A stretch of DNA of 64,000 bases from the NCBI RefSeq assembly GCF_900215605.1, contig NZ_OBEL01000002.1, positions 620,001 through 684,000 of the forward strand, read 5' to 3'. The stretch's first letter is position 1; each line of letters starts with the position of its first letter. This document shows positions 51,650 to 60,249 of this stretch, in pieces. The position numbers and the translations under genes were made by a program. The notes beneath the pieces are model-generated. The model was not told the origin of the DNA and made no database searches. It saw nothing but the letters and a program-made list of their open reading frames with translations. The DNA is from Cohaesibacter gelatinilyticus (GTDB lineage: Bacteria; Pseudomonadota; Alphaproteobacteria; Rhizobiales; Cohaesibacteraceae).

Positions 51650-52549
51650 ATGACAGTCACCACGCTTCCTCAATATTGCGACGAAAACGTACTTCTGGTG
51701 CCGGACGGATTGTTTGGTCTTGCTGATGCCACACCTCTCATGGCCCATCGAAATTCTGGAATATTCCATAAGCTCATTTCACGGGAGATGACGGGAATAG
51801 AGTTTTTCACCAACATGCCCTGTCTGGCCTATGTCGTTCGAGGTGTGGAAACCTTCTATTCGGCAGATGATGAGGAATTTATCATTCATGCAGGGGATAC
51901 GCTCCTGCTGCCACGTCATCATTATATGATTTCCGATTTCCATAGTACAGACGGTCCTTTGGAAGCATTCCTGTTCTGCTTCAGCGATGACGTCATCAAG
52001 GAATTCTTGAAGATAAAATCCGCTGCCGAGGTACGTTCTGGAAAAAGCTCCCCTGCCCTGTTCCGTGGATCGGTCAATCTCACCGCCTATATCAATGCAT
52101 TGCCGCAGGTCTATGACACCTTCTCGTCAAGTGCAGCTCTGGTAAAGCTGAAATTGCTCGAACTTCTCATGTTGCTTGATCATCATGATACAGGACAATT
52201 GGTGGATTTCCTTGCAACGCAAAATGCATCACATACCCGGCGCAACATTCGTCAGATCATGCGCGAACATGCCATCAAGAATTTCACGGTATCAGATTTT
52301 GCCCGCCTGTCCGGACGTTCTCTCTCCACCTTCAAGCGCGACTTCAAACGAGATTTCGGCATATCGCCGAGCAGATGGATGCGAAATGCAAAACTTGAAG
52401 AAGCTCGTGAGTTGGTATTGGAAAGCCCCACCCCGATTCTGGAAATTGCCCAGCATGTCGGATATGCCGATGCCTCTCATTTCATCAAGGCCTTCAAGGC
52501 ACGCTATGATGCAACTCCAAAGCAGCTGAGACGCAGTTTGGCAGAATAG
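51650..52549 (+). CDS. AraC family transcriptional regulator
   Basis: 299 residues. N-terminal cupin-like sensing domain (GLFGLADATPLMAHRNSGIF, EFIIHAGDTLLLPRHHYMIS). C-terminal tandem HTH: NFTVSDFARLSGRSLSTFKR, DFKRDFGISPSRWMRNAKLE, EEARELVLESPTPILEIAQH, VGYADASHFIKAFKARYDAT. ATG 51650 has AAGGAC 10 bp upstream. It stands 129 bp upstream of two ABM-like genes on the same strand, which it may activate. Confidence 0.87.
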   Translation: MTVTTLPQYCDENVLLVPDGLFGLADATPLMAHRNSGIFHKLISREMTGIEFFTNMPCLAYVVRGVETFYSADDEEFIIHAGDTLLLPRHHYMISDFHSTDGPLEAFLFCFSDDVIKEFLKIKSAAEVRSGKSSPALFRGSVNLTAYINALPQVYDTFSSSAALVKLKLLELLMLLDHHDTGQLVDFLATQNASHTRRNIRQIMREHAIKNFTVSDFARLSGRSLSTFKRDFKRDFGISPSRWMRNAKLEEARELVLESPTPILEIAQHVGYADASHFIKAFKARYDATPKQLRRSLAE

Positions 52550-52678
52550 ACCGACAAAACCGCACTACACTCGAATTAGTGAGCCAAAATCACTATTTTT
52601 AATCTGCACTTTCTATGGGCCTCTCAAAAAACCGACAATACTGATCATCATCAAGACTTTGATAATCAGGAGATTTTT

Positions 52679-52969
52679 ATGAGTATCTGGGTAACACTGG
52701 AAATGACCGTCAAAGAAGGTGCATTTGACAAGCTAAGCGAGTTTCTCAAGGCCAACTTGCCCAATGTTCGCGGTTTTGACGGAGCTTTGCAGGTCACACT
52801 TTATTATGATCAGGCGAGCCGTAGCTTCCTGCTCCAGGAGGAATGGTCCAGTCAGCAACATCATCAGGCCTATCTCAAGTTCATCGAAGAAAAAGGCGTG
52901 ATGGGAACTCTGCTTTCTTTCATGGAAGGAGCACCAAAGGTTACCTATTACAACAGACTGGTGATGTAA
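52679..52969 (+). CDS. Antibiotic biosynthesis monooxygenase (ABM) domain protein
   Basis: 96 residues. Dimeric alpha-beta barrel fold of the ABM/quinol monooxygenase family: MSIWVTLEMTVKEGAFDKLS, VRGFDGALQVTLYYDQASRS, FLLQEEWSSQQHHQAYLKF. Often a heme-free quinol oxygenase or a small sensor. Start after AGGAGA. The stop TAA shares its last A with the start of the next gene (TAATG), so both are co-expressed. Confidence 0.8.
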   Translation: MSIWVTLEMTVKEGAFDKLSEFLKANLPNVRGFDGALQVTLYYDQASRSFLLQEEWSSQQHHQAYLKFIEEKGVMGTLLSFMEGAPKVTYYNRLVM

Positions 52970-53331
52970 TGGCAGAGCACTTTGTTGCCACCCTGTCGCG
53001 CAGGAACCTGATGGTCGGGCTGTGCGCTATTCCTGCCAGTCTGACCCTGGCAAGGATGTCCTTTGCAAGCGCGCTTTCCTCCCCCAAAAGCGCGGTTCAG
53101 AACGGCCCCGTTCATCACATGATATCGCTTGAAGCAGGTTCGACCGAGACAAAACAGTTGCTGGCAACGTTACGCCGGCAACCAGATTGTCTGAGTGTCA
53201 AAGTTCTGCTTGGAGAGGACCAAAAAATCACCCTCTGGCAGGAATGGAGCCATTCCGACGCATGCACCGCTTTTTGGAGCGCTCAAAAGCAGGAAAACGC
53301 GGGCAATGTCCTGCAGCGACTGGCCCTGTAA
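52969..53331 (+). CDS. Exported ABM-like protein with probable Tat signal
   Basis: 120 residues. A twin-arginine-like start (LSRRNLMVGLCAIPASLTLA) precedes a mature part with a short barrel (HHMISLEAGSTETKQLLATL, VKVLLGEDQKITLWQEWSHS). Its core ITLWQEW resembles the QEEW region of the preceding ABM protein, so it looks like a duplicated, exported partner. The longer frame from 52843 is not used; ATG 52969 overlaps the previous stop. I am not sure it keeps ABM activity. Confidence 0.65.
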   Translation: MAEHFVATLSRRNLMVGLCAIPASLTLARMSFASALSSPKSAVQNGPVHHMISLEAGSTETKQLLATLRRQPDCLSVKVLLGEDQKITLWQEWSHSDACTAFWSAQKQENAGNVLQRLAL

Positions 53332-53427
53332 ACACCATGGTTGCCACGATTAAATTGAGCCATCTATATCCATATGACGCCAAGCAAGTCTGAACCGTCA
53401 TCACGGATTTCAATCATCTGGCGACAG

Positions 53428-53455
53428 TTACGAAAGGCCTCCTGGCCTTTCGTAA
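53428..53455. terminator. Bidirectional terminator between ABM and Kef genes
   Basis: Perfect 12-bp arms TTACGAAAGGCC (53428-53439) and GGCCTTTCGTAA (53444-53455) with a 4-nt TCCT loop in a 163-bp convergent gap. No long T-run, but the stem is strong and the position fits. Confidence 0.65.
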
Positions 53456-53494
53456 TTCGCTCAATATGTGATCCATCCTCAATCCATACCTTGT

Positions 53495-55423
53495 CTATGA
53501 ATTCGCATCCCCTTTTGGCGGGGGTGTCCAGCCGCGCTCGGACCGCTCAGAGGCATCATCCCTGTCCGCTTTCATCAGCTCATAGAGAGTATCGGCATGG
53601 GCACGCATGGCATCGATATAGGATGCCGAGACCCCATCCTCATTCCAGCTTTGCCGCAGGCTTGCCACAGCATCCAGATCGTGTTCACGGAAAGTGCGCC
53701 CAGCCATTTCCGCCCGAAACGGATGATAACCCAGTGACACCAGCGCATTGCAGCCCATGGCAAGACCCGCTTCAAAAGTCTCACGCTCCACATGATGCGC
53801 TCCGGCATTTTCCAACTCATAAATATGATGGCGATCTCGAGCTCGGGCAAAGATCTTGATGTTCGGATAGGTCTTGGAGACATGCTCCACCATCTCCGTC
53901 TGCTTCTCGCGATCATCAAGTGCCGCAATGAACAGATCGGCCTTGTGCAACCCGGCGCTATGCAGCAGATCCGGTCGCGTGGCATCGCCATAATAGGCGC
54001 GAAAGCCGACCTTGGTCAGGTTCTCGATGGTCTCGGCATCATGATCGAGCACCGTCACCTTGAAACCATTGGTCACCAGAATACGGGTGATGATCTGCCC
54101 GACACGTCCCAACCCGGCAACCACCACTTCGCCCTGCTCATCAATGACATCTGCGTCCCTGTCGGCAGAGGTAACAGCGCGCGGTGCAATCACCCGCTCA
54201 TAGAAGATGATCAGGGCTGGCGTGAACAGCATGGTCAACGCCACAACCAAAGTCATGGGCTTGGCGATGGAGGCATCCAGCACCCCGGCAGTCGTGGCAA
54301 AGCCAAACAGAACGAAGGCAAATTCGCCAGCCTGCGCCAAGGCCAGCGAGAACATCCAGCGGTCCGCCCCATACAGACCGAAGATGGTGCCCAAGACAAA
54401 CAATAAAGCCGCCTTCACCACCATCAAACCCACAGCCAGACCGACCAGCCCAAGTGGGTTGGAGAAGAGCAATTGAAAATCAATACCTGCCCCAACAGTG
54501 ATGAAGAAGAGCCCCAGCAACAGACCCTTGAAAGGCTCGATATCGGCTTCCAGCTCATGGCGATATTCGCTATCAGACAGCACCACCCCGGCCAGAAATG
54601 TACCAAGCGCCGGAGACAACCCGACATAATTCATGGCCAGTGCAATGCCTATCACCAGCATCAAAGCCGCAGCGGTAAAGATCTCCCGCAAGCGAGACTG
54701 AGCAATGAAGCGAAAAATCGGCCGAATGATGGTGCGCCCGCCAAGGATGATGGCAATGATCACACCCAGCACCGACAGCCCCTGCGCCCAGCCCGGCAAG
54801 CTATCGAACCAGGTCGGCGCGCCATCGGAACCGCCGCCGGCGGCATGGGCCACACCCAAACTGATGGCATCAAACAGCGGCGCAAAAGCGTCGCCATTGA
54901 TCATCGGCCCTGCCTGCACCGCCAAAAGCGGCATCAAGGCCAGCATCGGGATCACGGCAATGTCTTGCGTCAGCAAAACCGAGAAGGCGCTATTGCCGCC
55001 AGTGCTGCTCATCCAGCCTTTTTCATTCAGTGTTTGCAGAACAATGGCCGTAGAAGACAACGCCAAAATCATGCCAAGCGCCAGCGCCACTTGCCAGCTC
55101 AGATCAAAAGCCAGAGCAATGCCAGCAAGGACAGCTGTCGTGCCCACCACCTGCAGGCCACCAAGCCCAAGCAATTGCGCGCGCATGCGCCACAGCACGG
55201 CGGGCTGCAATTCCAGCCCTACCAGAAACAACATCATCACCACGCCAAATTCGGCAAAATGCTGCAGATCGGCGGTCTCGCCCCCGACCAGACCAAGCAC
55301 GGGTCCGATGGCGACACCGGCAATCAGATAGCCAAGCACAGAGCCAAGGCCCAGCTTGTTGGCCACAGGCACCGCAACCACGGCAGCCACCAGATAGACA
55401 AAAGCAGCGGCAAGCAATTCCAT
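53495..55423 (-). CDS. Kef-type potassium:proton antiporter with TrkA-N domain
   Basis: 642 residues. N-terminal CPA2 antiporter core of about 12 membrane segments (GLGSVLGYLIAGVAIGPVLG, FAEFGVVMMLFLVGLELQPA, ALSSTAIVLQTLNEKGWMSS, FLAGVVLSDSEYRHELEADI). A C-terminal RCK/TrkA-N domain starts near 430 (VVVAGLGRVGQIITRILVTN) and includes GDATRPDLLHSAGLHKADLF. Such transporters close with glutathione and open with electrophile adducts to acidify the cell. It is coupled to the oxidoreductase gene at 55423 (start and stop overlap by one base), as in kefFC or kefGB. Confidence 0.88.
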   Translation of the reverse strand: MELLAAAFVYLVAAVVAVPVANKLGLGSVLGYLIAGVAIGPVLGLVGGETADLQHFAEFGVVMMLFLVGLELQPAVLWRMRAQLLGLGGLQVVGTTAVLAGIALAFDLSWQVALALGMILALSSTAIVLQTLNEKGWMSSTGGNSAFSVLLTQDIAVIPMLALMPLLAVQAGPMINGDAFAPLFDAISLGVAHAAGGGSDGAPTWFDSLPGWAQGLSVLGVIIAIILGGRTIIRPIFRFIAQSRLREIFTAAALMLVIGIALAMNYVGLSPALGTFLAGVVLSDSEYRHELEADIEPFKGLLLGLFFITVGAGIDFQLLFSNPLGLVGLAVGLMVVKAALLFVLGTIFGLYGADRWMFSLALAQAGEFAFVLFGFATTAGVLDASIAKPMTLVVALTMLFTPALIIFYERVIAPRAVTSADRDADVIDEQGEVVVAGLGRVGQIITRILVTNGFKVTVLDHDAETIENLTKVGFRAYYGDATRPDLLHSAGLHKADLFIAALDDREKQTEMVEHVSKTYPNIKIFARARDRHHIYELENAGAHHVERETFEAGLAMGCNALVSLGYHPFRAEMAGRTFREHDLDAVASLRQSWNEDGVSASYIDAMRAHADTLYELMKADRDDASERSERGWTPPPKGDANS

Positions 55424-56037
55424 CAGGCATTCTCCATCTGCAGGGCTGGACGGGGCAGGATCTGATTGAGCGAGCGCGCAGATTTCGCCGCTTTCAGATC
55501 CAGCGTGCCATCACGAAGGCTGATCAGAAGATTTTGCCATTGCTGCATATGGCGTTTGTCGCTGCCCATCTCCCGCGCCCGGCCGGATGAGAAAAGCGCA
55601 AAGGGGGCCAGATAGGTCATCCGGCACAGATCGAAGCTTTTCTCAAACGGGATCAACAGAGTGCGGACATCCGCCCCATTGGCCCCTTTGGGCTGATAGG
55701 CCTCTTCCATCGCACCGCAACTGACAGCATTGAAGACATATTTGCCTTCCAGCGCATGGCTGTCATGCCCATAGGCAAACCCATATTCCAGAACCCTATC
55801 CTGCCATTCTTTCAGGATAGCGGGAGAGGAATACCAAAAAAGCGGATGCTGCAGGATGATCACATCATGGGCCAACAGACGGGACTGCTCCTTATCGACA
55901 TCAATGCAAAGCTGCGGATAATCGGCATAGAGATCCACGCATGTAATGCCTCCCATCCTTTGCGCCAGTTCAAACATCGGTCGATTGATCTCGGACCGAT
56001 CAAGACGGGGATGGGCCATATACAACAATATCTTCAT
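55423..56037 (-). CDS. NAD(P)H oxidoreductase, Kef accessory subunit (KefF/KefG-like)
   Basis: 204 residues of the NQO1-like flavodoxin fold: MKILLYMAHPRLDRSEINRP, GITCVDLYADYPQLCIDVDK, HDVIILQHPLFWYSSPAILK (the PLFWYS flavin region), EWQDRVLEYGFAYGHDSHAL. KefF and KefG bind the antiporter and activate it and can reduce quinones. It precedes the antiporter gene with a 1-bp overlap. Downstream of its start region lies repeat A5. Confidence 0.86.
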   Translation of the reverse strand: MKILLYMAHPRLDRSEINRPMFELAQRMGGITCVDLYADYPQLCIDVDKEQSRLLAHDVIILQHPLFWYSSPAILKEWQDRVLEYGFAYGHDSHALEGKYVFNAVSCGAMEEAYQPKGANGADVRTLLIPFEKSFDLCRMTYLAPFALFSSGRAREMGSDKRHMQQWQNLLISLRDGTLDLKAAKSARSLNQILPRPALQMENA

Positions 56038-56108
56038 GGTCGCGATCCTGCGCTAAAAGCCTTTCTCGTGATTTTTGATCAGCGCAAAAGGCTTTATCTT
56101 TTTTGAAA

Positions 56109-56152
56109 CGAGTTCTTATCCGAAAAGTCTGCAGCTTTTCAGGAACGCGCTT
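56109..56152. repeat. RIME-like palindromic intergenic repeat, copy A5 (opposite orientation)
   Basis: CGAGTTCTTATCCGAAAAGT then CTGCAGCTTTTCAGGAACGC and GCTT, the reverse complement of the A-type layout. It lies in the 389-bp gap between the kef pair and the TRAP operon. Confidence 0.7.
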
Positions 56153-56335
56153 TGGGTGGTTCAGACGGAGTGGTGCATTTGACAGTAAACCACATTATCG
56201 GCATTGTTTTTCAAAGATCAGCAACAATTTTTCAATTCCTGAACATGTCGCAAAAGCTGCCCAGCCCAATAGAAAAGCCTTCCCGATGAATATCCCATCA
56301 TCGGAAAGGCTTTGATCTTTTTGGCCGCATCACCG

Positions 56336-56401
56336 GCCCTCTCCCCCTCCCAAACCACCCACGAGGGTACCATGACGGGTGGTTTGGGAGGGGGAGAGGG
56401 C
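56336..56401. repeat. GGTACC-centred hairpin repeat, copy B4
   Basis: Perfect 25-bp inverted arms (56336-56360 and 56377-56401), GCCCTCTCCCCCTCCCAAAC plus CACCC, with a 16-nt loop ACGAGGGTACCATGAC. It lies 26 bp beyond the stop of dctM, so it may also terminate or protect the TRAP operon transcript. The rest of the 389-bp gap 56038-56426 holds copy A5 and nothing else I can support. Confidence 0.85.
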
Positions 56402-56426
56402 TGGCCCGGAACTTTGAAAGCAGACC

Positions 56427-57755
56427 TTAGTGCCAAGCAAGACCTGGGAAGAGGATGAGCAATCCAACCGCCAGCATTTGCAACAGGATGAAAGGCAACA
56501 GCGAGCGGAAAATCTCACCAAGGCTGATATCGGGCGGTGCCACGCTTTTCAAATAGAATGCAGCGGGGCCGAAGGGTGGCGACAGGAAGCTGACCTGCAT
56601 ATTCATGGCAAACAACACACCAAACCAGATCGGATCATAGCCAAGGCTGGTCACGATGGGCACGAAGATCGGCATGGTCAGCAAGGCAACGCCAACCCAA
56701 TCCAGGAACATGCCCAAAATGAACAAGATCAGCATCATGAACAGAATAACGATGGTCGGATTGTCCGAGATGCCGGTGATCAAGGCCTGAACGAAGCGAA
56801 TACCGCCCATCAGGTTGAAGACGCCAACCAGAGCCGATGCGCCAATGCCGATCCAGACAATCATGGCAACCGTCGACAAGGTCTGACGGGCCGCACCCAT
56901 CAAGAGGCCGAGCGAGAATTCGCGGCGCAGCATGGTGGAGAGCGCCACGCCCAGAACCCCGAGGGCGGAGGCTTCGGTCACGCTGGCAATGCCGCCATAG
57001 ATCGATCCCAGAACAAAGATGACCACGAGAATGGGCAGAACCAGCCCTTTGAGAAGACGTAACTTCTCGGCACTTGGAATATCTTCCGGCTCACAAATGG
57101 GCGCAACAGAGGGATTGGTATAGGCACGTACCAGAATATAAACCGCATACATACTGGCCAGCATCAAGCCCGGCAGGAAGGATGCGGTGAACAGATCGCC
57201 AATGGAAACACTTGCCGTCAAACCATAAATGATCAGCACGATGGATGGCGGGATCATGGTGCCCAATGCGCCACCGGCGCAGCAAACGCCAATGGCCAGT
57301 CGCTTGTCATAGCCAAGCCGCAGCATTTGCGGCAGGGCGATCACGCCCAGCAAGACCACCTCGCCGCCAATAATGCCGGACATGGCGGCCAGAACCACTG
57401 CCACCAAGAGCGTCTGGATGGCAACACCACCGCGCAGCCGACCACCGATCAGGCGCATGGCGTCGAACAGGTCTTTCGCGATGCCGGAACGATCCAGAAT
57501 AGCCGCCATCAGCACGAACATCGGCACCGAGACAAAGACAAATGAATTCACGAAGCTGAAAATGCGGCTGACAATCAGCGGAATGGCCATGGGACCAAAC
57601 CAGCCAAGCGCGAAGATCAGCGCCACAAGCAGGGTCACAAATGCCAGCGGCATCCCGGTCAGCAGAAGCAACAGGAGCGATGCGAACATCAAAAGCGTCG
57701 CCGTTTCAATGCCCAGCGCCTTGAGGTCGGGTAACAGAGCGAGAAGGTCCATCAT
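56427..57755 (-). CDS. dctM: TRAP transporter large permease, DctM-like
   Basis: 442 residues, about 12 membrane segments. DctM family marks: LLLTGMPLAFVTLLVALIFA, PLIVSRIFSFVNSFVFVSVP, GVCCAGGALGTMIPPSIVLI (GGxLGxxIPPS motif), and YDPIWFGVLFAMNMQVSFLS near the C-terminus. Works with DctQ and DctP for Na+-driven import of organic or sugar acids. Its start overlaps the dctQ stop by 4 bp (ATGA). Confidence 0.9.
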   Translation of the reverse strand: MMDLLALLPDLKALGIETATLLMFASLLLLLLTGMPLAFVTLLVALIFALGWFGPMAIPLIVSRIFSFVNSFVFVSVPMFVLMAAILDRSGIAKDLFDAMRLIGGRLRGGVAIQTLLVAVVLAAMSGIIGGEVVLLGVIALPQMLRLGYDKRLAIGVCCAGGALGTMIPPSIVLIIYGLTASVSIGDLFTASFLPGLMLASMYAVYILVRAYTNPSVAPICEPEDIPSAEKLRLLKGLVLPILVVIFVLGSIYGGIASVTEASALGVLGVALSTMLRREFSLGLLMGAARQTLSTVAMIVWIGIGASALVGVFNLMGGIRFVQALITGISDNPTIVILFMMLILFILGMFLDWVGVALLTMPIFVPIVTSLGYDPIWFGVLFAMNMQVSFLSPPFGPAAFYLKSVAPPDISLGEIFRSLLPFILLQMLAVGLLILFPGLAWH

Positions 57756-58321
57756 TTCCGTCTCAGATAATTGAAAGTGAGAATGAGAAATTGCACGGAC
57801 ATCACGATCAGGATGCCAAGCAAGGCAAGCTTCAGAAGACCCGGCGTTGGCGGATCCCAGGCAGAGCCTGATGTCTCAAGCCGAAAGTCACCGGCGGGGG
57901 TAAAGATGGCCCGCTGAACCACCAGCCATCCCGCCCAGGAAAAGAGCATCGAGGCAATGGCGCAGGCAAGAGAAATGACAATATTGAAGATGCGGCGGAG
58001 CTTCGGCGACAGCATGTCATAAATCAGCACGACGCGAATGTGCTTGTTCATGGCAACGCCATAGAGCCCGCCATAAACAAAGGTGATGGCCGTCAGGAAA
58101 ATGACCGTCTCATGCGCCCAACTGGTCGGGGCATTGAAGCCATAGCGCATGATGACCTCATAGATCAGCGCCAGGGCAGACAGGATGATGGCGACCGCGA
58201 ACACATTCCCCGTTCGGGCAACCCATCGCCCCAGAAATCCGGCTTCCGGAATGGGCTTTTGCTCGCGCTCGTCTCGCTCAGATGTCTCAGATGCGCCAAA
58301 TTCGTCAGATGCGTCAGTCAT
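57752..58321 (-). CDS. dctQ: TRAP transporter small permease, DctQ-like
   Basis: 189 residues. About four membrane spans (NVFAVAIILSALALIYEVIM, TVIFLTAITFVYGGLYGVAM, ILIVMSVQFLILTFNYLRRK) with a long acidic N-terminus (TDASDEFGASETSERDEREQ). The stretch HIRVVLIYDMLSPKLRRIFN is typical of DctQ. It comes after dctP, with hairpin B5 between, and overlaps dctM. Confidence 0.85.
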   Translation of the reverse strand: MTDASDEFGASETSERDEREQKPIPEAGFLGRWVARTGNVFAVAIILSALALIYEVIMRYGFNAPTSWAHETVIFLTAITFVYGGLYGVAMNKHIRVVLIYDMLSPKLRRIFNIVISLACAIASMLFSWAGWLVVQRAIFTPAGDFRLETSGSAWDPPTPGLLKLALLGILIVMSVQFLILTFNYLRRK

Positions 58322-58404
58322 TGGTCCGGCCTGTCAAGTTGCTGAACCGGCAACATAGCCGGTCCAGCTTTGGTTGGATCGCAATTTTGGATCTCAATTA
58401 AAGA

Positions 58405-58466
58405 CCTCTCCCCCTTCCAAACCGCCCACATGGGCACGTTATCGGGTGGTTTGGGAGGGGGAGAGG
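58405..58466. repeat. GTAC-type hairpin repeat, copy B5, inside the TRAP operon
   Basis: CCTCTCCCCCTTCCAAACCG at 58405-58424 pairs with GGTTTGGGAGGGGGAGAGG at 58448-58466, with one or two mismatches; the loop has ATGGGCACGTTAT in place of GGTACC. It lies between dctP and dctQ, a site where hairpins can favour more binding protein than permease. Confidence 0.8.
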
Positions 58467-58493
58467 GCCTGGCCAAGAAACTAGGCCAAGAGA

Positions 58494-59513
58494 TTACTCT
58501 TTGAGCAAGCCTTGTTCGACGAGGTAAGTGGAGAGCACATCATAAACGCGCTGGGCATTTGCTGATTTTGCTGCAACCTTTGCCCACTGAGACTTGGCAA
58601 TGGCACGGAATTTCGCGCGCTCTGCTGCGGACCAATTGTGAACGGTGATCTTCGGATTGGCATTGGCTTCTGCCACAGCCACCACATCACGCATGGCCAG
58701 CTGATTGGTCATGTCGCGCGCAAAATCACGAACGGACATTTCCAGAATGGCTTGCAGATCCGGAGACATCTTGTCCCAAGTGCCTTTGTTCATGGACACT
58801 TCGACCAGTGGCATGGAATGGAAGCCAGGATAGACCGGATGACCGGCCACATCATGCATGCCTTGCTTGTGGTTGGTGGAGAAGACGGTGTAGTCAGCCG
58901 CATCAATCACGCCTTTATCCAGAGAGGTGAACACCTCGGAGCCTGGCAGGTTCACAGGCGCAGCACCGGCTGCCTGAAACACATTCTGCACCAGACCTTC
59001 CGGCGCACGCATTTTCAGACCCTTCAGATCATCAACACCATCGAGCGGCACCTTGGAAATGAAGGCTTCCAGACCCGGAGTGGTCGCACCAATGAATTGC
59101 AAGCCATAAGGATTAAGCAGATCATTCATGAGCTGCTTGCCGCCACCATATTCGATGAAGTTCAGCATCTCGGATGGAGAGCCATAAGCCCCAACCGGGT
59201 TGGCGATCAGGCTGAAGGCCGCATCCTTACCAGCGAAGTAGGAGGTGTCAGTCACATGGCCATCAATGATGCCAGAGGCAACCGCATCCTGGGTCTCGGT
59301 ATGTTTGACGATGGAGCCAACCGGCAGCATTTCAATGGTGACGCGGCCATTGGTCAGGGTACCAACCTGTTTGGCCCACTTCTGCTGCAGCTCGAAATTC
59401 GGGTTGCCTGATGGATCAGATGACTGAAATCTCAGGGCATAATCTGCTGCCATGGTGGCTGTCGACACACAGCTCAGGGCTGCTGCCATGACAAGGGATT
59501 TGATGAGTTTCAT
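58494..59513 (-). CDS. dctP: TRAP transporter solute receptor, DctP-like
   Basis: 339 residues. Signal peptide about 1-22 (LVMAAALSCVSTATMA), mature ADYALRFQSSDPSGNPNFEL. The DctP core includes VDDLKGLKMRAPEGLVQNVF with the conserved Arg that binds a carboxylate (KMRAPEG), SEVFTSLDKGVIDAADYTVF and HPVYPGFHSMPLVEVSMNKG. Good ribosome site GGAGGA upstream. It follows gntK by 24 bp. With gntK first, gluconate or another sugar acid is the likely cargo (inference). Confidence 0.88.
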   Translation of the reverse strand: MKLIKSLVMAAALSCVSTATMAADYALRFQSSDPSGNPNFELQQKWAKQVGTLTNGRVTIEMLPVGSIVKHTETQDAVASGIIDGHVTDTSYFAGKDAAFSLIANPVGAYGSPSEMLNFIEYGGGKQLMNDLLNPYGLQFIGATTPGLEAFISKVPLDGVDDLKGLKMRAPEGLVQNVFQAAGAAPVNLPGSEVFTSLDKGVIDAADYTVFSTNHKQGMHDVAGHPVYPGFHSMPLVEVSMNKGTWDKMSPDLQAILEMSVRDFARDMTNQLAMRDVVAVAEANANPKITVHNWSAAERAKFRAIAKSQWAKVAAKSANAQRVYDVLSTYLVEQGLLKE

Positions 59514-59537
59514 GATGGTATTCCTCCCAATAATTAT

Positions 59538-60083
59538 TCATCTCATTTGCAGAATTTGGTCTGATTGATGGGCCAGCTCGGCCAACACCGAGGCGACAAT
59601 GAGCTCCTGCGGCAGGCTTGCATCAATCGGAATATGCTTCTCCCCCTCACTTGGCGGCTCCAGATCGGCCAGTTGGCTTTCCAAAAGCTCAAGCGGCATG
59701 AAGTGATCCTTGCGGCCCGTCATGCGTTCGGCGATCAAGGACTTGGGCGCAGTCAAAAACACGAAGGTCGCTTCCGGCAATCCATCTCGCAAAATGGCGC
59801 GATAGGATTCTTTCAGCGCTGAACAGGCCACCACGATGGGTTGGCTTGGATGCGTCTGTTGCAAGGACTGGATCTCGTCGGAAATGCCGCGCAGCCATGG
59901 CCCGCGCATGTCATCACTCAGCGGAATGCCCTGCCGCATGGCTTCGATATTGTCCGGGGAATGAAACTCATCGGCCTCGACATAACGCCCCTCCAGACGC
60001 TCGGCCAAGGCTTTGGCCACGGACGTTTTGCCAACGCCGCAGACGCCCATCACGATGAGTATCAATGTTTGCTTTTCACGCAT
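59538..60083 (-). CDS. gntK: Gluconokinase, GntK-like
   Basis: 181 residues. ATP-dependent kinase that makes 6-phosphogluconate. P-loop LIVMGVCGVGKTSVAKALAE (GVCGVGKT, about residues 11-18), EADEFHSPDNIEAMRQGIPL, DMRGPWLRGISDEI, VVACSALKESYRAILRDGLP, TGRKDHFMPLELLESQLADL. The DEFH, PWL and LKxxYR motifs are diagnostic. ATG 60083 is 8 bp after AAGGGA. It is first in the gntK-dctPQM unit, facing a LacI regulator. Confidence 0.9.
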   Translation of the reverse strand: MREKQTLILIVMGVCGVGKTSVAKALAERLEGRYVEADEFHSPDNIEAMRQGIPLSDDMRGPWLRGISDEIQSLQQTHPSQPIVVACSALKESYRAILRDGLPEATFVFLTAPKSLIAERMTGRKDHFMPLELLESQLADLEPPSEGEKHIPIDASLPQELIVASVLAELAHQSDQILQMR

Positions 60084-60095
60084 TCGTGGTCCCTT

Positions 60096-60144
60096 AGAGC
60101 GCATCCCCGAAAAGTGACTTCACTTTTCGGACAAGAATTCGCTT
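60096..60144. repeat. RIME-like palindromic intergenic repeat, copy A6 (variant core)
   Basis: AGAGCGCATCCCCGAAAAGT, GACTTCACTTTTCGGACAAG, AATTCGCTT. The stem CCGAAAAGTGA/TCACTTTTCGG is longer and more symmetric than in the other copies. It sits between gntK and the LacI-type operator. Confidence 0.7.
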
Positions 60145-60173
60145 CAGCAAAGATTCAAGTTGAGGATGACCAT

Positions 60174-60193
60174 AAATGATTGCGCAATCATTT
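60174..60193. promoter_or_regulatory. LacI-family operator between gntK and the LacI gene
   Basis: 20-bp perfect palindrome AAATGATTGC-GCAATCATTT with the central CG typical of LacI-family operators. It lies 57 bp upstream of the LacI start and 91 bp upstream of gntK. Control of gntK-dctPQM by the divergent LacI protein is inference. Confidence 0.7.
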
Positions 60194-60249
60194 TGCAACA
60201 AAAAAAGATTCTGATATAATTTCCCCTTAAATTACAGGATGTTTGATGC

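Noticed and set aside
54473-55465. 330-codon open frame antisense to the Kef antiporter
   Set aside because: Basic, low-complexity composition and no family motif; the opposite strand encodes clear antiporter and TrkA-N motifs.
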